From Planctomycetaceae bacterium UBA2972 (GTDB lineage: Bacteria > Planctomycetota > Planctomycetia > Pirellulales > Pirellulaceae), in NCBI GenBank assembly GCA_002348315.1, contig DEAW01000031.1, forward strand, positions 1-44,489: a stretch of 44,489 bases of DNA. Reading direction: 5' to 3'. Below are positions 34,479 to 43,600 of the stretch, piece after piece. The position numbers and the translations under genes are program-made. A model generated the notes under the pieces. That model saw only the letters and a program-made list of their open reading frames with translations, did not search any database and was not told where the DNA came from. How positions within the stretch are numbered: position 1 is the stretch's first letter; every line of letters starts with the position of its first letter.

Positions 34479-36329
34479 ATGTCTAAACTGTTTCTGTATT
34501 CCATTGTCCTCACAGCCTCACTGACGCTCACCGCCAGATCACACGAAGGCCCGGACCCGCTTTCACATTGGTATCTGCAATCCAAGCATGTTGAAGGCAA
34601 TGTATTGAATTCACGACTAGGGCCTAACGGTACAGTAAAACACCCTCCTCGTTTCGTCGCTGACTCCGGAGGTGATTCCCTTGTGTTCGAAGGACGTAAT
34701 GCTCAGTGCGTTTTAGCTGCCGATGCAAAGGCTGCTGCAGATTTTTTACCAAAGCGTGAAATCACAGTCTCAGCCTGGTTCAGCGTGGACACTCCTCAAA
34801 GCTGGGGCGGTATCCTTGGATATATCCAGGACAACGGAAACGATGAAAAGGGCTGGGTGCTTGGTTACGATCAGACGTCTTTCTATTTTGCGTTGGCAAC
34901 CACCGGCACTGACGACGGTGACGGCGTCATGACTTACTTTAAGTCCAAGACAGAATATGAAGTCGGAAAGCTTTACCACGTCGTCGCCGTTTTCGACGGC
35001 AAGACGACTGAATTGTACGTCAACGGCGTAAAAGAGCTTAGTAGTGAAGAACAGCATGGTGACATTCTTTACCCAGCCTCAGCCATCTATAGCCTTGGTG
35101 CTTATCACGACTCCAACGAGTTTTACCCTCACCATGGCAGAATTCGTGAGATCAAGGTCTACGCCAATGCTGCCAAAGCTGAATGGGTGGCTCAGGAATT
35201 TGCACACCATCGAATGCTGACAACCGAGCAAGCCAATCCCCAGGAACCGATATTCGAATTGCTGGTCGCCCCTTACCTCCAATTTGCCACACAAACATCC
35301 ATGACCGTAATGTGGCATACCAGTGCAACGGCAACCAGCGTGGTCCACTATGGAGAAACAGATGCCTGCACATCTTCAGTGGAGCTTAATCCCAGTCGGA
35401 TTCACGAAGTTACGCTCAAGGATCTTAAACCAAACACACAATATTTCTATCGAGTCGAATCGGTAACCCCCGGGGGAAAGAGTTACGAAAGTGAAGCGGC
35501 AGCATTTCGTACGGCCGTCGATCAAGAGACTCCCTATGCCTTCGCCGTGATCAGTGACACTCAGGGCAATCCTACGGTTTCGAAACAAATCGCCGAACTA
35601 GCATGGGGTCAACGACCAAGTTTTGTACTTCATTCAGGCGATCTGGTTTCCACAGGCAGTGACCATAATCACTGGCTAGAGCATTTCTTCCCGGGAATGC
35701 GGCCTTTAATCAACCATGTCCCGTTCTATCCCGTACTTGGTAATCACGAACAAAATGCGAACCACTACTACAATTACGTTTCCTTGCCACAACCGGAATA
35801 TTACTACACCTTTCGCTACGGAAATTGCCAGTTCTTCATGATCGACACAAATCAGAAAGTCGATCCGGAAAGCACACAATACCAATGGCTCGAGCAAGAG
35901 CTAAAGAAGTCGACTACCCGGTGGAAATTCGTCTGCCATCATCACCCTCCCTACTCGTCTGACGAAAACGATTATGGAAATCTATGGAAGACCAACAAGG
36001 GAACGCAGGGGGACTTGCGAGCCCGGGCATTAGTTCCGCTTTATGAAGAACATGGCGTGGACATCGTCTGGAACGGCCACATTCATTCCTATGAACGCAC
36101 ATGGAGAATCCGTAAGGGCAAAGCGGTCGAATCCAACGCTCCGTTCTACATGATCACCGGCGGCGGAGGCGGAGGACTGGAAACTCCGGGCCCAACGCGT
36201 CCCTTCTTCCAAAACAATGTACGTCGTGGTCACCACTATGTCATGGTGCATATAAATGGCGGCTCGCTGGAGCTAAAATCATATACGCTTGATGACCGCC
36301 TGTTCGACAACCTTCAAATAGAGAAATAA
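34479..36329 (+). CDS. Secreted LamG plus purple-acid-phosphatase-like metallophosphoesterase
   Basis: The 616-residue protein has a signal peptide (MSKLFLYSIVLTASLTLTA). Residues about 30-245 form a LamG/concanavalin-like lectin domain (ITVSAWFSVDTPQSWGGI, ATTELYVNG-type strand, IREIKVYANA). A fibronectin-III-like PAP N-terminal domain (LVAPYLQFATQTSMTVMWHT, LKPNTQYFYRV) covers about 260-350. The calcineurin-like phosphoesterase follows: ISDTQGN, HSGDLVSTG, GNHEQN, CHHHPPYSS, WNGHIHSYER. Metal residues for a dinuclear site are all present. It probably cleaves phosphomonoesters outside the cell while the lectin domain binds a glycan. It is followed after three bases by the lactonase-like gene. 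Confidence 0.9.
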   Translation: MSKLFLYSIVLTASLTLTARSHEGPDPLSHWYLQSKHVEGNVLNSRLGPNGTVKHPPRFVADSGGDSLVFEGRNAQCVLAADAKAAADFLPKREITVSAWFSVDTPQSWGGILGYIQDNGNDEKGWVLGYDQTSFYFALATTGTDDGDGVMTYFKSKTEYEVGKLYHVVAVFDGKTTELYVNGVKELSSEEQHGDILYPASAIYSLGAYHDSNEFYPHHGRIREIKVYANAAKAEWVAQEFAHHRMLTTEQANPQEPIFELLVAPYLQFATQTSMTVMWHTSATATSVVHYGETDACTSSVELNPSRIHEVTLKDLKPNTQYFYRVESVTPGGKSYESEAAAFRTAVDQETPYAFAVISDTQGNPTVSKQIAELAWGQRPSFVLHSGDLVSTGSDHNHWLEHFFPGMRPLINHVPFYPVLGNHEQNANHYYNYVSLPQPEYYYTFRYGNCQFFMIDTNQKVDPESTQYQWLEQELKKSTTRWKFVCHHHPPYSSDENDYGNLWKTNKGTQGDLRARALVPLYEEHGVDIVWNGHIHSYERTWRIRKGKAVESNAPFYMITGGGGGGLETPGPTRPFFQNNVRRGHHYVMVHINGGSLELKSYTLDDRLFDNLQIEK

Positions 36330-36332
36330 GCC

Positions 36333-37433
36333 ATGAAGCTTTTCAGCATCACCCTACTACTTAGCCTTTTGACCGTTTCAGCAGATGCATCTCAAATAAT
36401 GTATCTAGCATCGATGACCGACAAAACGGTCGTCTCCTTTGAGTTAAACGAAAAGACCGGCGAACTTACGGAAGTTAGTTCAACGACACTTCCGATTTCT
36501 CCCGGACCGATGTGCTTTTCCCCCTGCGGAGAATATCTCTATGCAGCAATGTCCGGACGTGACGATAAAGGTGAAACCACCAACGCCATTGCAAGCCTCA
36601 GGATTCGCGACCGTGGCCGCCTGGAACTGATCAGCTACGCCAAAATTGAAGTCCGCGCCCCCTATCTTCAGGTGGACCCGACCGGTAGTCTGGCATTGAC
36701 TGCACATTATTCAACTGGTGAGGTGAATGTCTATCGGATCAAAGACAAACTGGTCACTTCAGAAAACCTTGACCATCACGACACCGAAAAAACCGCTCAC
36801 TGCATCGAACTCGACCGCACTGGAAAATTCGTCTACGTCCCTCACACTTCACCGAACAAAGTGTATCAATACAAACTGGATATTCCCTCCGGGAAACTGA
36901 CTCCGCTAGCTGAACCCTGGGTAATGGGGCCGGACGAAAACCACCAATATCACCAGCCGCGTCACATTGCTTTTCATCCTGGTTTAGACATGGCCTACAC
37001 GTCTAACGAACGAGGAGGTGGCATTAGTGGCTATCAACTTGATACCAAAACAGGGATGCTGACTCGTGTACAAACGCTGTCTTCATTACCAGATGGCTAT
37101 CAGGGCGGTAGCGCAGCTGCAGACATCAAGATTACTCCTAATGGGAAATTTGCGTACGTATCCAATCGCGATACTGAACAACGCGAACAGCACCTGGACT
37201 CCATCGCTGCTTTTTCCATTGATAAACGAGGAAAACTTAAACGTATCGGTACGTATCCCACCGAGTGGTTTCCACGAAGCATCTCGGTTGACGCGACAGG
37301 CTCATTCCTGGTAGCTGCCGGACAGCGTAGTGGTACGATGGTCACTTATCGGATCAACACACGGAATGGCTCGCTTGAGAAACTAAAAGTCTATGATGTC
37401 GGCGACGGAACGATCTGGACGATGTGGCAATAG
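36333..37433 (+). CDS. Secreted lactonase-family (YbhE/6-phosphogluconolactonase-like) beta-propeller
   Basis: The protein has 366 residues with a signal peptide (MKLFSITLLLSLLTVSADAS). The repeated blade pattern of the lactonase family is clear: FELNEKTGELTEVSST, PSGKLTPLAEPW, LDTKTGMLTRVQTL, IDKRGKLKRIGTY and INTRNGSLEKLKVY, with PTGSLALTAHYSTGEV and PNGKFAYVSNRD between. Pgl-type enzymes open sugar lactones; muconate-cycloisomerase relatives share the fold. The secreted location makes a cytosolic phosphogluconolactonase role unlikely. It sits three bases after the phosphatase gene, so the two are probably one transcript. Confidence 0.88.
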   Translation: MKLFSITLLLSLLTVSADASQIMYLASMTDKTVVSFELNEKTGELTEVSSTTLPISPGPMCFSPCGEYLYAAMSGRDDKGETTNAIASLRIRDRGRLELISYAKIEVRAPYLQVDPTGSLALTAHYSTGEVNVYRIKDKLVTSENLDHHDTEKTAHCIELDRTGKFVYVPHTSPNKVYQYKLDIPSGKLTPLAEPWVMGPDENHQYHQPRHIAFHPGLDMAYTSNERGGGISGYQLDTKTGMLTRVQTLSSLPDGYQGGSAAADIKITPNGKFAYVSNRDTEQREQHLDSIAAFSIDKRGKLKRIGTYPTEWFPRSISVDATGSFLVAAGQRSGTMVTYRINTRNGSLEKLKVYDVGDGTIWTMWQ

Positions 37434-37472
37434 CTGTACTCCACGACACCACAGGCAACACGTGCGTCACAA

Positions 37473-38237
37473 TCAGACGCGTCGTAACAGGAAGACTGCA
37501 TCACCTAATCGATTGTCTAATGCTTGTGGCTCATCCATGTCGTAATAAAAGTCGTACACTTCGACCAATTCGAAGTCTGGCACCTTAGCTAACAACGATC
37601 GCACCTGGGAAGCCTGATAGATCCTCATCTGGTAGTCGGTGGAAAACTCCTTCGTCTCCTTGCCTCCAAGCACCTGCATGCGAAACCGCAAAGTCTCGAG
37701 TCTCGTGCGTCGATTGGCACCAAAAGCATCCAGAGTCATATGCACAGCAATCCGACCATGCCTGGCAGTCCACACTTCACGGTCCTCTAAAGCAGCGTCC
37801 GGAGGCAACAGATGAAACCCAAGAATGTAAAAGCCTCCTTTCTTTAAGCTGGCTGCAACGCTTTCGAGGTGATCCACTGCATCTCTTTCCGACAACAGAT
37901 GCCTAAAGGTATTCACCGTATTGATCGCAATATCAACTTTAGGGCGACACTGGTAATCAATCATGTCAGCAACGTGAATAGTGGCTCCAAGTGCATTGCG
38001 TCTGAGACGACGACGCAGGTAACGAATCGCGGATTCGCTAAGATCCACTCCTGTTACCTGATATCCCCGACGAGAAAGCTCCACTACAAGCCGGCCGCCA
38101 CCGCACCCGGGTTCATAAATCCGCACAGCTTTAGACTTCAGCCAACGTCGGGATACGGCATCCACAAAATCAGCCTCTTCCCGAGTGGAATCCCGAAACG
38201 CCAGATCCCAATACTGAGGGTAATCATAACAATCCAT
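37473..38237 (-). CDS. Class I SAM-dependent methyltransferase
   Basis: The 254-residue cytosolic protein has motif I YEPGCGGGRLVVEL (about 41-54), the acidic strand VTGVDLSESAI, a post-motif IHVADMIDY and motif IV-like VDIAINTVNTF, then LKKGGFYILGFHLLPP. The overall form is that of small-molecule methyltransferases (Methyltransf_25 type). The acceptor is not predictable. It is convergent with the lactonase-like gene and seems monocistronic. Confidence 0.9.
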   Translation of the reverse strand: MDCYDYPQYWDLAFRDSTREEADFVDAVSRRWLKSKAVRIYEPGCGGGRLVVELSRRGYQVTGVDLSESAIRYLRRRLRRNALGATIHVADMIDYQCRPKVDIAINTVNTFRHLLSERDAVDHLESVAASLKKGGFYILGFHLLPPDAALEDREVWTARHGRIAVHMTLDAFGANRRTRLETLRFRMQVLGGKETKEFSTDYQMRIYQASQVRSLLAKVPDFELVEVYDFYYDMDEPQALDNRLGDAVFLLRRV

Positions 38238-38332
38238 AGGATTAGTATCGGCTGCTAAACCAGCTGAACACGGTAGAAACAGAATCAGAATTCAATCTCT
38301 TTGCCTTGTTCTAAAGAAGGATTCAATTGCTG

Positions 38333-38362
38333 TATAATCACCTAGGTGACTTCACGTCACTT
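38333..38362 (+). promoter_or_regulatory. Perfect -10 box followed by an inverted repeat upstream of DUF1080 gene
   Basis: TATAAT at 38333-38338 is a perfect -10 hexamer; no strong -35 at standard spacing was seen. Directly after it, AGGTGAC-TTCAC-GTCACTT (38344-38362) is an inverted repeat (five perfect base pairs GTGAC/GTCAC, six of seven when extended). It would overlap the transcription start, a usual position for a repressor site. A ribosome binding site AAAGGA is at 38387-38392. Confidence 0.4.
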
Positions 38363-38400
38363 CCCTCATTGCTCAAAAATATTTACAAAGGACATATTTC

Positions 38401-39063
38401 ATGAAACGAATTGCATTAAGCATGTTTATTGCGGTCGCCCTTTCCGCTTCAGCAACAGCCGGCGAATGGGTCGATCTGTTTAACGGTAAAAACCTCAACG
38501 GTTGGATTCAAAAAAACGGAACAGCCACCTACCGTATTGAAGGCGACGCCATTACCGGCAAAACGAACGAAGGCAGTCCAAATAGCTTCCTCTGCACGAA
38601 GAAACTGTACGGAGATTTTGAATTGGAATTTGAAGTCAAAGTATCCAACCAGCTCAACAGCGGTGTTCAAATCCGCAGTCAAACGAAGCCAGTCCCGGAA
38701 AACAGCGATGTCAAATTCGGCCGCGTCAACGGTCCACAGGTTGAAATTGAAGCCAGTGGAGCTAAAGGTGCAGAGGCTGGTTATGTCTATGGCGAGGCGA
38801 CTGGCCGTGGTTGGTTAACCACAGCAGACCGGCTTATCCCTCACAAACATTTCAAAGACGGTGCCTGGAACAAATTCCGTGTCGTTGCTCAGGGACCCAA
38901 AATTGAAACCTGGATTAACGGGGTCAAAATTGAAACGCTTGTGGATGAAGAGATCTACAAAACTCATTCCAAAGGCTTTATTGGCCTTCAGGTTCATGGG
39001 ATCAAGAAAGGCACAGGACCATTTGAAGTATCCTGGAAGAACATCAAGATTAAAGAGCTATAA
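38401..39063 (+). CDS. Secreted DUF1080 (3-keto-disaccharide hydrolase-type) protein
   Basis: The 220-residue protein has a signal peptide (MKRIALSMFIAVALSASATA). DUF1080 follows, with the typical start WVDLFNGKNLNGW, then TYRIEGDAITG, LYGDFELEFEVKV, NSGVQIRSQ, and the closing WNKFRVVAQGPKIETWINGV. The fold is concanavalin-like; family members split 3-keto-glycosides or bind glycans. The gene has its own ribosome binding site (AAAGGA, eight bases from ATG) and a strong terminator, so it is monocistronic. A sugar-related extracellular function is likely. Confidence 0.93.
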   Translation: MKRIALSMFIAVALSASATAGEWVDLFNGKNLNGWIQKNGTATYRIEGDAITGKTNEGSPNSFLCTKKLYGDFELEFEVKVSNQLNSGVQIRSQTKPVPENSDVKFGRVNGPQVEIEASGAKGAEAGYVYGEATGRGWLTTADRLIPHKHFKDGAWNKFRVVAQGPKIETWINGVKIETLVDEEIYKTHSKGFIGLQVHGIKKGTGPFEVSWKNIKIKEL

Positions 39064-39095
39064 TCTTTGACGTTGAGTTACCAGCCTCATCCAAG

Positions 39096-39132
39096 CCGGG
39101 AAACTGCAGTCGCTGTGGTTTCCCGGTTTTTT
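39096..39132 (+). terminator. Rho-independent terminator of DUF1080 gene
   Basis: CCGGGAAAC (39096-39104) pairs perfectly with GTTTCCCGG (39118-39126), nine base pairs with a 13-base loop, followed immediately by six T (39127-39132). It lies 33 bases after the stop. There is no T run for the opposite strand, so it acts only rightwards. Confidence 0.88.
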
Positions 39133-39176
39133 ATTTCAACGGTGTTACCACTTAAGACTTCTCTGATTTTGGCCGA

Positions 39177-40667
39177 CTAGTCTTCCCGGCTATGGCGACG
39201 TACCAGCTCGATTGCAAACTTTAGTACGCGATCTTCGCCCGACTGAATATCCACCGGTCTGATGGTAACCGTGTGGTCCGGTTTAATGCCTCGCCCGCTT
39301 TCGGCAGGTAATTTCTCCAGATTACTGTACTTAAGGATGGGTACTGCCAACTCGATTCCAGTATTCGGCAGGGCGTACACAAGGGTCGTACCGGCAGTGA
39401 ACACGCCATTGACACCTCCTGTTTCCTCTCCAATAAACACAGCACTTTGAGTCGCTTGTAGACGACTGCAAATGGCCGAAGCAGCGGAATGTGTCCTGCC
39501 ACTGGTGAGGACATAGATATTTCCTTCAAACCGATCTTCATCTGGAAAAACTCTGGGATTCCAATCCTCTGAAAGCTCAAACCCTGCTCCCTCACCCACA
39601 GGTTCCAGTTCACGACTCAACCGTCGTTCGTAACCGCGAATCATTCCGCGGGATTGATACAGCCGACTTAGATTTTCCTTAAAGGCGATACTGTTCTGAG
39701 TCGCCCCTCCGTGATGCATCTCTCTAAACGGACGTTCACTGAGAAACGAGTACAACATCATTTCGTTACGTGTATAGCCACCTTCATTAAGCCGCAGATC
39801 CAGAATGAGGTTTTTCACCTCCGGAGTTTTCCCCAGCATTTTGAACGCTCGTTGAATAAACTGTCGGTACATCCGGAACGGCGGGGCTCCATAGTCGTTG
39901 TCAAACGTATCGATGGCAATCAGGAAAGTTTCCTTCGACACACGATCGATCCGATAAGGAAGCCGTGGAGGCTTTCCATAGGCAACACTCTTCATTCGCA
40001 ATTGCAATTTGAAACTATCGATAGCCTGTACCGTCTTCATGGCAACTTCGCCATTGGCCTTTCTATATTCCACATCAAACTGACCTCTTTGCGGAAATGC
40101 GACCGCCAACGACATACCGAACAAGTCACTCAACAACTCATAGCGATAGGTCTCGACATATCCATCACCTGTTACAAAGGGCATCAATTGCGGAATCAGC
40201 TTAGGCATCGCCAAACCGTTTATCGACAGGACTTCTGCACCACAGGGCAATTCAGCATTTTTATGATTCACAAAGGCCTGGCCGGCGAGAAACTTGAGAG
40301 GGAGCGGGAAAAAGACGGCATCTCTGGTGAGTTCCTCCTGAGCAGAGTTCGGCACGGACGCATAAGTATGCCCACAGCGAACTTTATCGACGATGGCCGC
40401 CAGCGACAAAAATGCCTGCCGCATCGACTTCGTTTCTCCCGTTGCAAGCCGGGCTTCTGCAAATTCCTGCTTTAGTTCTTCCGGAGTAATGTACAGGTAG
40501 AGCCCCGGGTGCATTGTCTCCAGAATCTCCTGCATACGATCCAGGTCGGCATTAATATCTTCAGCGCTGTAGTCCTGACGCAGCTGAGTATCCTGCCCGG
40601 AAGAAATTGAAATCAGAGCGAGCAGTATCAGCAGTGCCTGAAAACACCGGGGAAAAACTATCTTCAT
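39177..40667 (-). CDS. Secreted S41-family (C-terminal processing-like) serine peptidase
   Basis: The protein has 496 residues with a signal peptide (MKIVFPRCFQALLILLALIS). An N-terminal helical region (about 30-110) and a region in place of PDZ are followed by the S41 core. The core has NLILDLRLNEGGYTRNEM (about 287-303) and the nucleophile segment VLTSGRTHSAASAI with probable Ser394, then VFIGEETGGVNG. A clear classic PDZ is not visible. Peptidase activity is likely but substrates are unknown; some S41 relatives are retinoid-binding-like. It follows the large cytochrome protein after 21 bases, so they are probably co-transcribed. Confidence 0.88.
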   Translation of the reverse strand: MKIVFPRCFQALLILLALISISSGQDTQLRQDYSAEDINADLDRMQEILETMHPGLYLYITPEELKQEFAEARLATGETKSMRQAFLSLAAIVDKVRCGHTYASVPNSAQEELTRDAVFFPLPLKFLAGQAFVNHKNAELPCGAEVLSINGLAMPKLIPQLMPFVTGDGYVETYRYELLSDLFGMSLAVAFPQRGQFDVEYRKANGEVAMKTVQAIDSFKLQLRMKSVAYGKPPRLPYRIDRVSKETFLIAIDTFDNDYGAPPFRMYRQFIQRAFKMLGKTPEVKNLILDLRLNEGGYTRNEMMLYSFLSERPFREMHHGGATQNSIAFKENLSRLYQSRGMIRGYERRLSRELEPVGEGAGFELSEDWNPRVFPDEDRFEGNIYVLTSGRTHSAASAICSRLQATQSAVFIGEETGGVNGVFTAGTTLVYALPNTGIELAVPILKYSNLEKLPAESGRGIKPDHTVTIRPVDIQSGEDRVLKFAIELVRRHSRED

Positions 40668-40688
40668 GACTAAACGTCCGCTTAATTG

Positions 40689-43600
40689 CTAATTCAAGTT
40701 ATGAATAGTGTTATGGATCGTGCCTTCAAAAGAACGGCCATTGGCCCCTTTCAGACTGTATTTGATTTCCATACACCAGGTCGGCTTCAAATCCGGAATC
40801 GTAATAAACACCTTTCTACCATCCTCTGAGACTTTGATCGAGGTGACAGTACTTGCCTTTTCGTCGTAGTGTTTTGAACCATAGTTACGAGTGCGTTTGA
40901 GCGTCCAGGTTTTGACTTTGTAATTAGCCAAAGCGATCGCGGATTCCGCATCTACCGGATCTGTAAACGTTAATTCCACACCATGCTTACTAGCCTTCAA
41001 CTCGACCGGTAAATGAACAGGCTGACCGGTGTACCGAAGTCGATACATTCCTCCCGGCTGAGTTTGATTACCAGCCCAGGCGAACATACCGCAAGCATAT
41101 AATTGTCCGTCCTGTTGGTGGAAACGGCCTCGCATCACTCCGGTTGGAAATTGAGCAATCGGAAACTGAATCATGCCTCCCTGCATTTGGCCCTTCACTT
41201 CTTCATGGGGTACGACATAAACTTTTCCATAGCCATAGGACAGATTAAGCAGACGACCATTAAGGGGACCCCACTTTTCCGAATCGACCCAGAGCAGCTC
41301 GGAGGGCGACCGATCAAAAGCATTGGTGATCCAAACCAGCGGCTGTTGCATGGCTTCATCCGATTCGTCGGTCACATCATGATATCCCATCATATTCCCG
41401 TAAAACCCTCCTTCGCGAACCCAGTTAATACGGTTCTTGGGATTCCAGTGCCCTTCCTGATCGGTCACGATAAAGGACCCATCTTCGTTCAGACAAACTC
41501 CATTAGCAGCGCGAAATCCTTTCGCCAGAATGTCAGTCGTTTGTCCATCCGCACTCACTCGCAATAAAGTCCCATGATGTGGAACGAGCGCTGGTAGTGC
41601 GTGTCGAGCGGATTTGGCATAGTAAAAATTCTTGTCGTCATCAACCTGTAAGCCCATGGCAAATTCATGGAAGTGATCCGTCACTTGATGATCACTATTA
41701 AAGGACTCGTAATAATCTGTTTCACCATCACCATTCAGGTCATGCAAAATACAAATCTGGTCTCGGCACCCCACATAAATCAAATCATCCACGATTTTTA
41801 TGCCCAACGGCTGAAACAATCCACTAGCGATCCTGTGCCACGTCAGTTTCCCGTCTTCACGCAGGACGCCTGAAACTTTCCAGACATCTCCATCCCAACA
41901 GCTCACAACCAGATTGTCACCGTCCGGGTAGAAATCCAGCCCGGTCATACGAATCTGGGCAAACCAGGGATTTTGTATCGGATGCGTCAACACATCCACT
42001 TGAAACGCTCCGTCTTCCTCCCCACGCTGCAACTGTGTCGTTAACTTGTCGGGAAAGCGAGTGGGACCGCCAACGGTTAACTCTTTAAGCTCACTGTGTG
42101 GCAATGGAATAAATTGGGACATTTCACCAGCAACCTGCTGATCGTCTACTCGTCGAACCCACACAATAAACTGAGTTGGTGCTCCGACCGGCACTTTGAG
42201 TCGTAGCTGACCATCATCACCTCGACTCCATTCCCAACCGTTAACTTCAGATTCCACACCGGCAATTAAAGGAGCATCACTCCCAGTGGTCACAGGAGTC
42301 CCTGCCACGATCTCCACCTTTAATTCGTCGGTGGAAGTAACTTTCGGCACGCCATCGGCGATGACCAAATCCAATAATTTCTCTTTGGCCGTACCCAACT
42401 GACTCGGTTTCAGTTCCTGTTGATATACTCGGACGCTATCAATCTGCCCCTGGAAGTGACTCTTGTTGGTGGGGAAATTCTCAGAGCAGTAACCAATTTT
42501 AAGCACATGTTCGTTCTCAACACGTTTCGCCCGCATAACCTTTTCAGCATCAACCTGGCCGTCAACATACAGCGTAAGCTTTCCTGTTTCGGCGTGGAAT
42601 GTTATCGCAACATCATGCAGTTTGCCATCGGCAATGACAGTTTTGCCAGCTACGGCACCAACCCATCCGATGTCATAGGCAAGACGGCCTCCACGAATAA
42701 AAAGGGACTTCCCGCCATCTACCCAATTGGCATTATTATGCGTCTTAGTAAAGATCGCTCCATCCGACCTGGTCTTAATCCTGGCGGTAATGGTGAAGTC
42801 TTTAGAGCACATATCGAGCCGATTTCCGATCGGAATCTGCAAATAGGTCGCGCCATTAAACGACAATCCTTGCGCTGGTACATCGGCTTCAATCTCCTGA
42901 AATGATCCCATCCCGGCAACACTGCGACCATCAACTTCCCGTTGCAATAACTGCAGCTGTGAATTTAGATCCGGGTGCTGTGCTACCTGAAGCGTATATT
43001 CCTGATCACGTTTCCCCATTTGGATAATTCGTTTAAACACCGGGCCATGAGCTGTCTCTTCCCAGGCCGCTGTTTCCAGAATCTCAGCCTGACCGATTTC
43101 GTACGAGACGATTGTCTGATTTCCATGGTGATAGAGTCCTTTATACTTAGCCCATGCTCGCGGTAACGGCCCATAAATCCGATCGTCGCGTCCCACAAGA
43201 CGCGGATCATCCCAGGAACCATCTGCGGGATTCGCCCAGCCCGGCCCCGTATGATTCTGGAAATGTAAATCGCCAACGATCCGCGGGTGTATATTGTGGC
43301 GTCCGTTAAAATTAATACCATTCCAGTCGATAAACCCACTCCCTTGCCAGCCGGCTGCAATCCGCATCGTGTCATGGTCGAAGATCATCCAACCATTACC
43401 TTTAGAGATTCCTCCCTGTCCCTGATCCAATCGTTGAGCAATCCCTTTGTAAGCAAAATTCTTCGCATTGTCGCCAACTTCATACGTAGCAATTAACTGA
43501 TGCCCATAATCATTTTGCTCCCACGGTACGATATTCGATGGTTCCGGACCTTTGGTATCACCTGCAGGCAATCCGGCCAGATAACTTTCTGTCACGGCGA

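Noticed and set aside
39711..40475. 254-residue open frame on the plus strand
   Set aside because: Antisense to the S41 peptidase, no family features, composition of a shadow frame.
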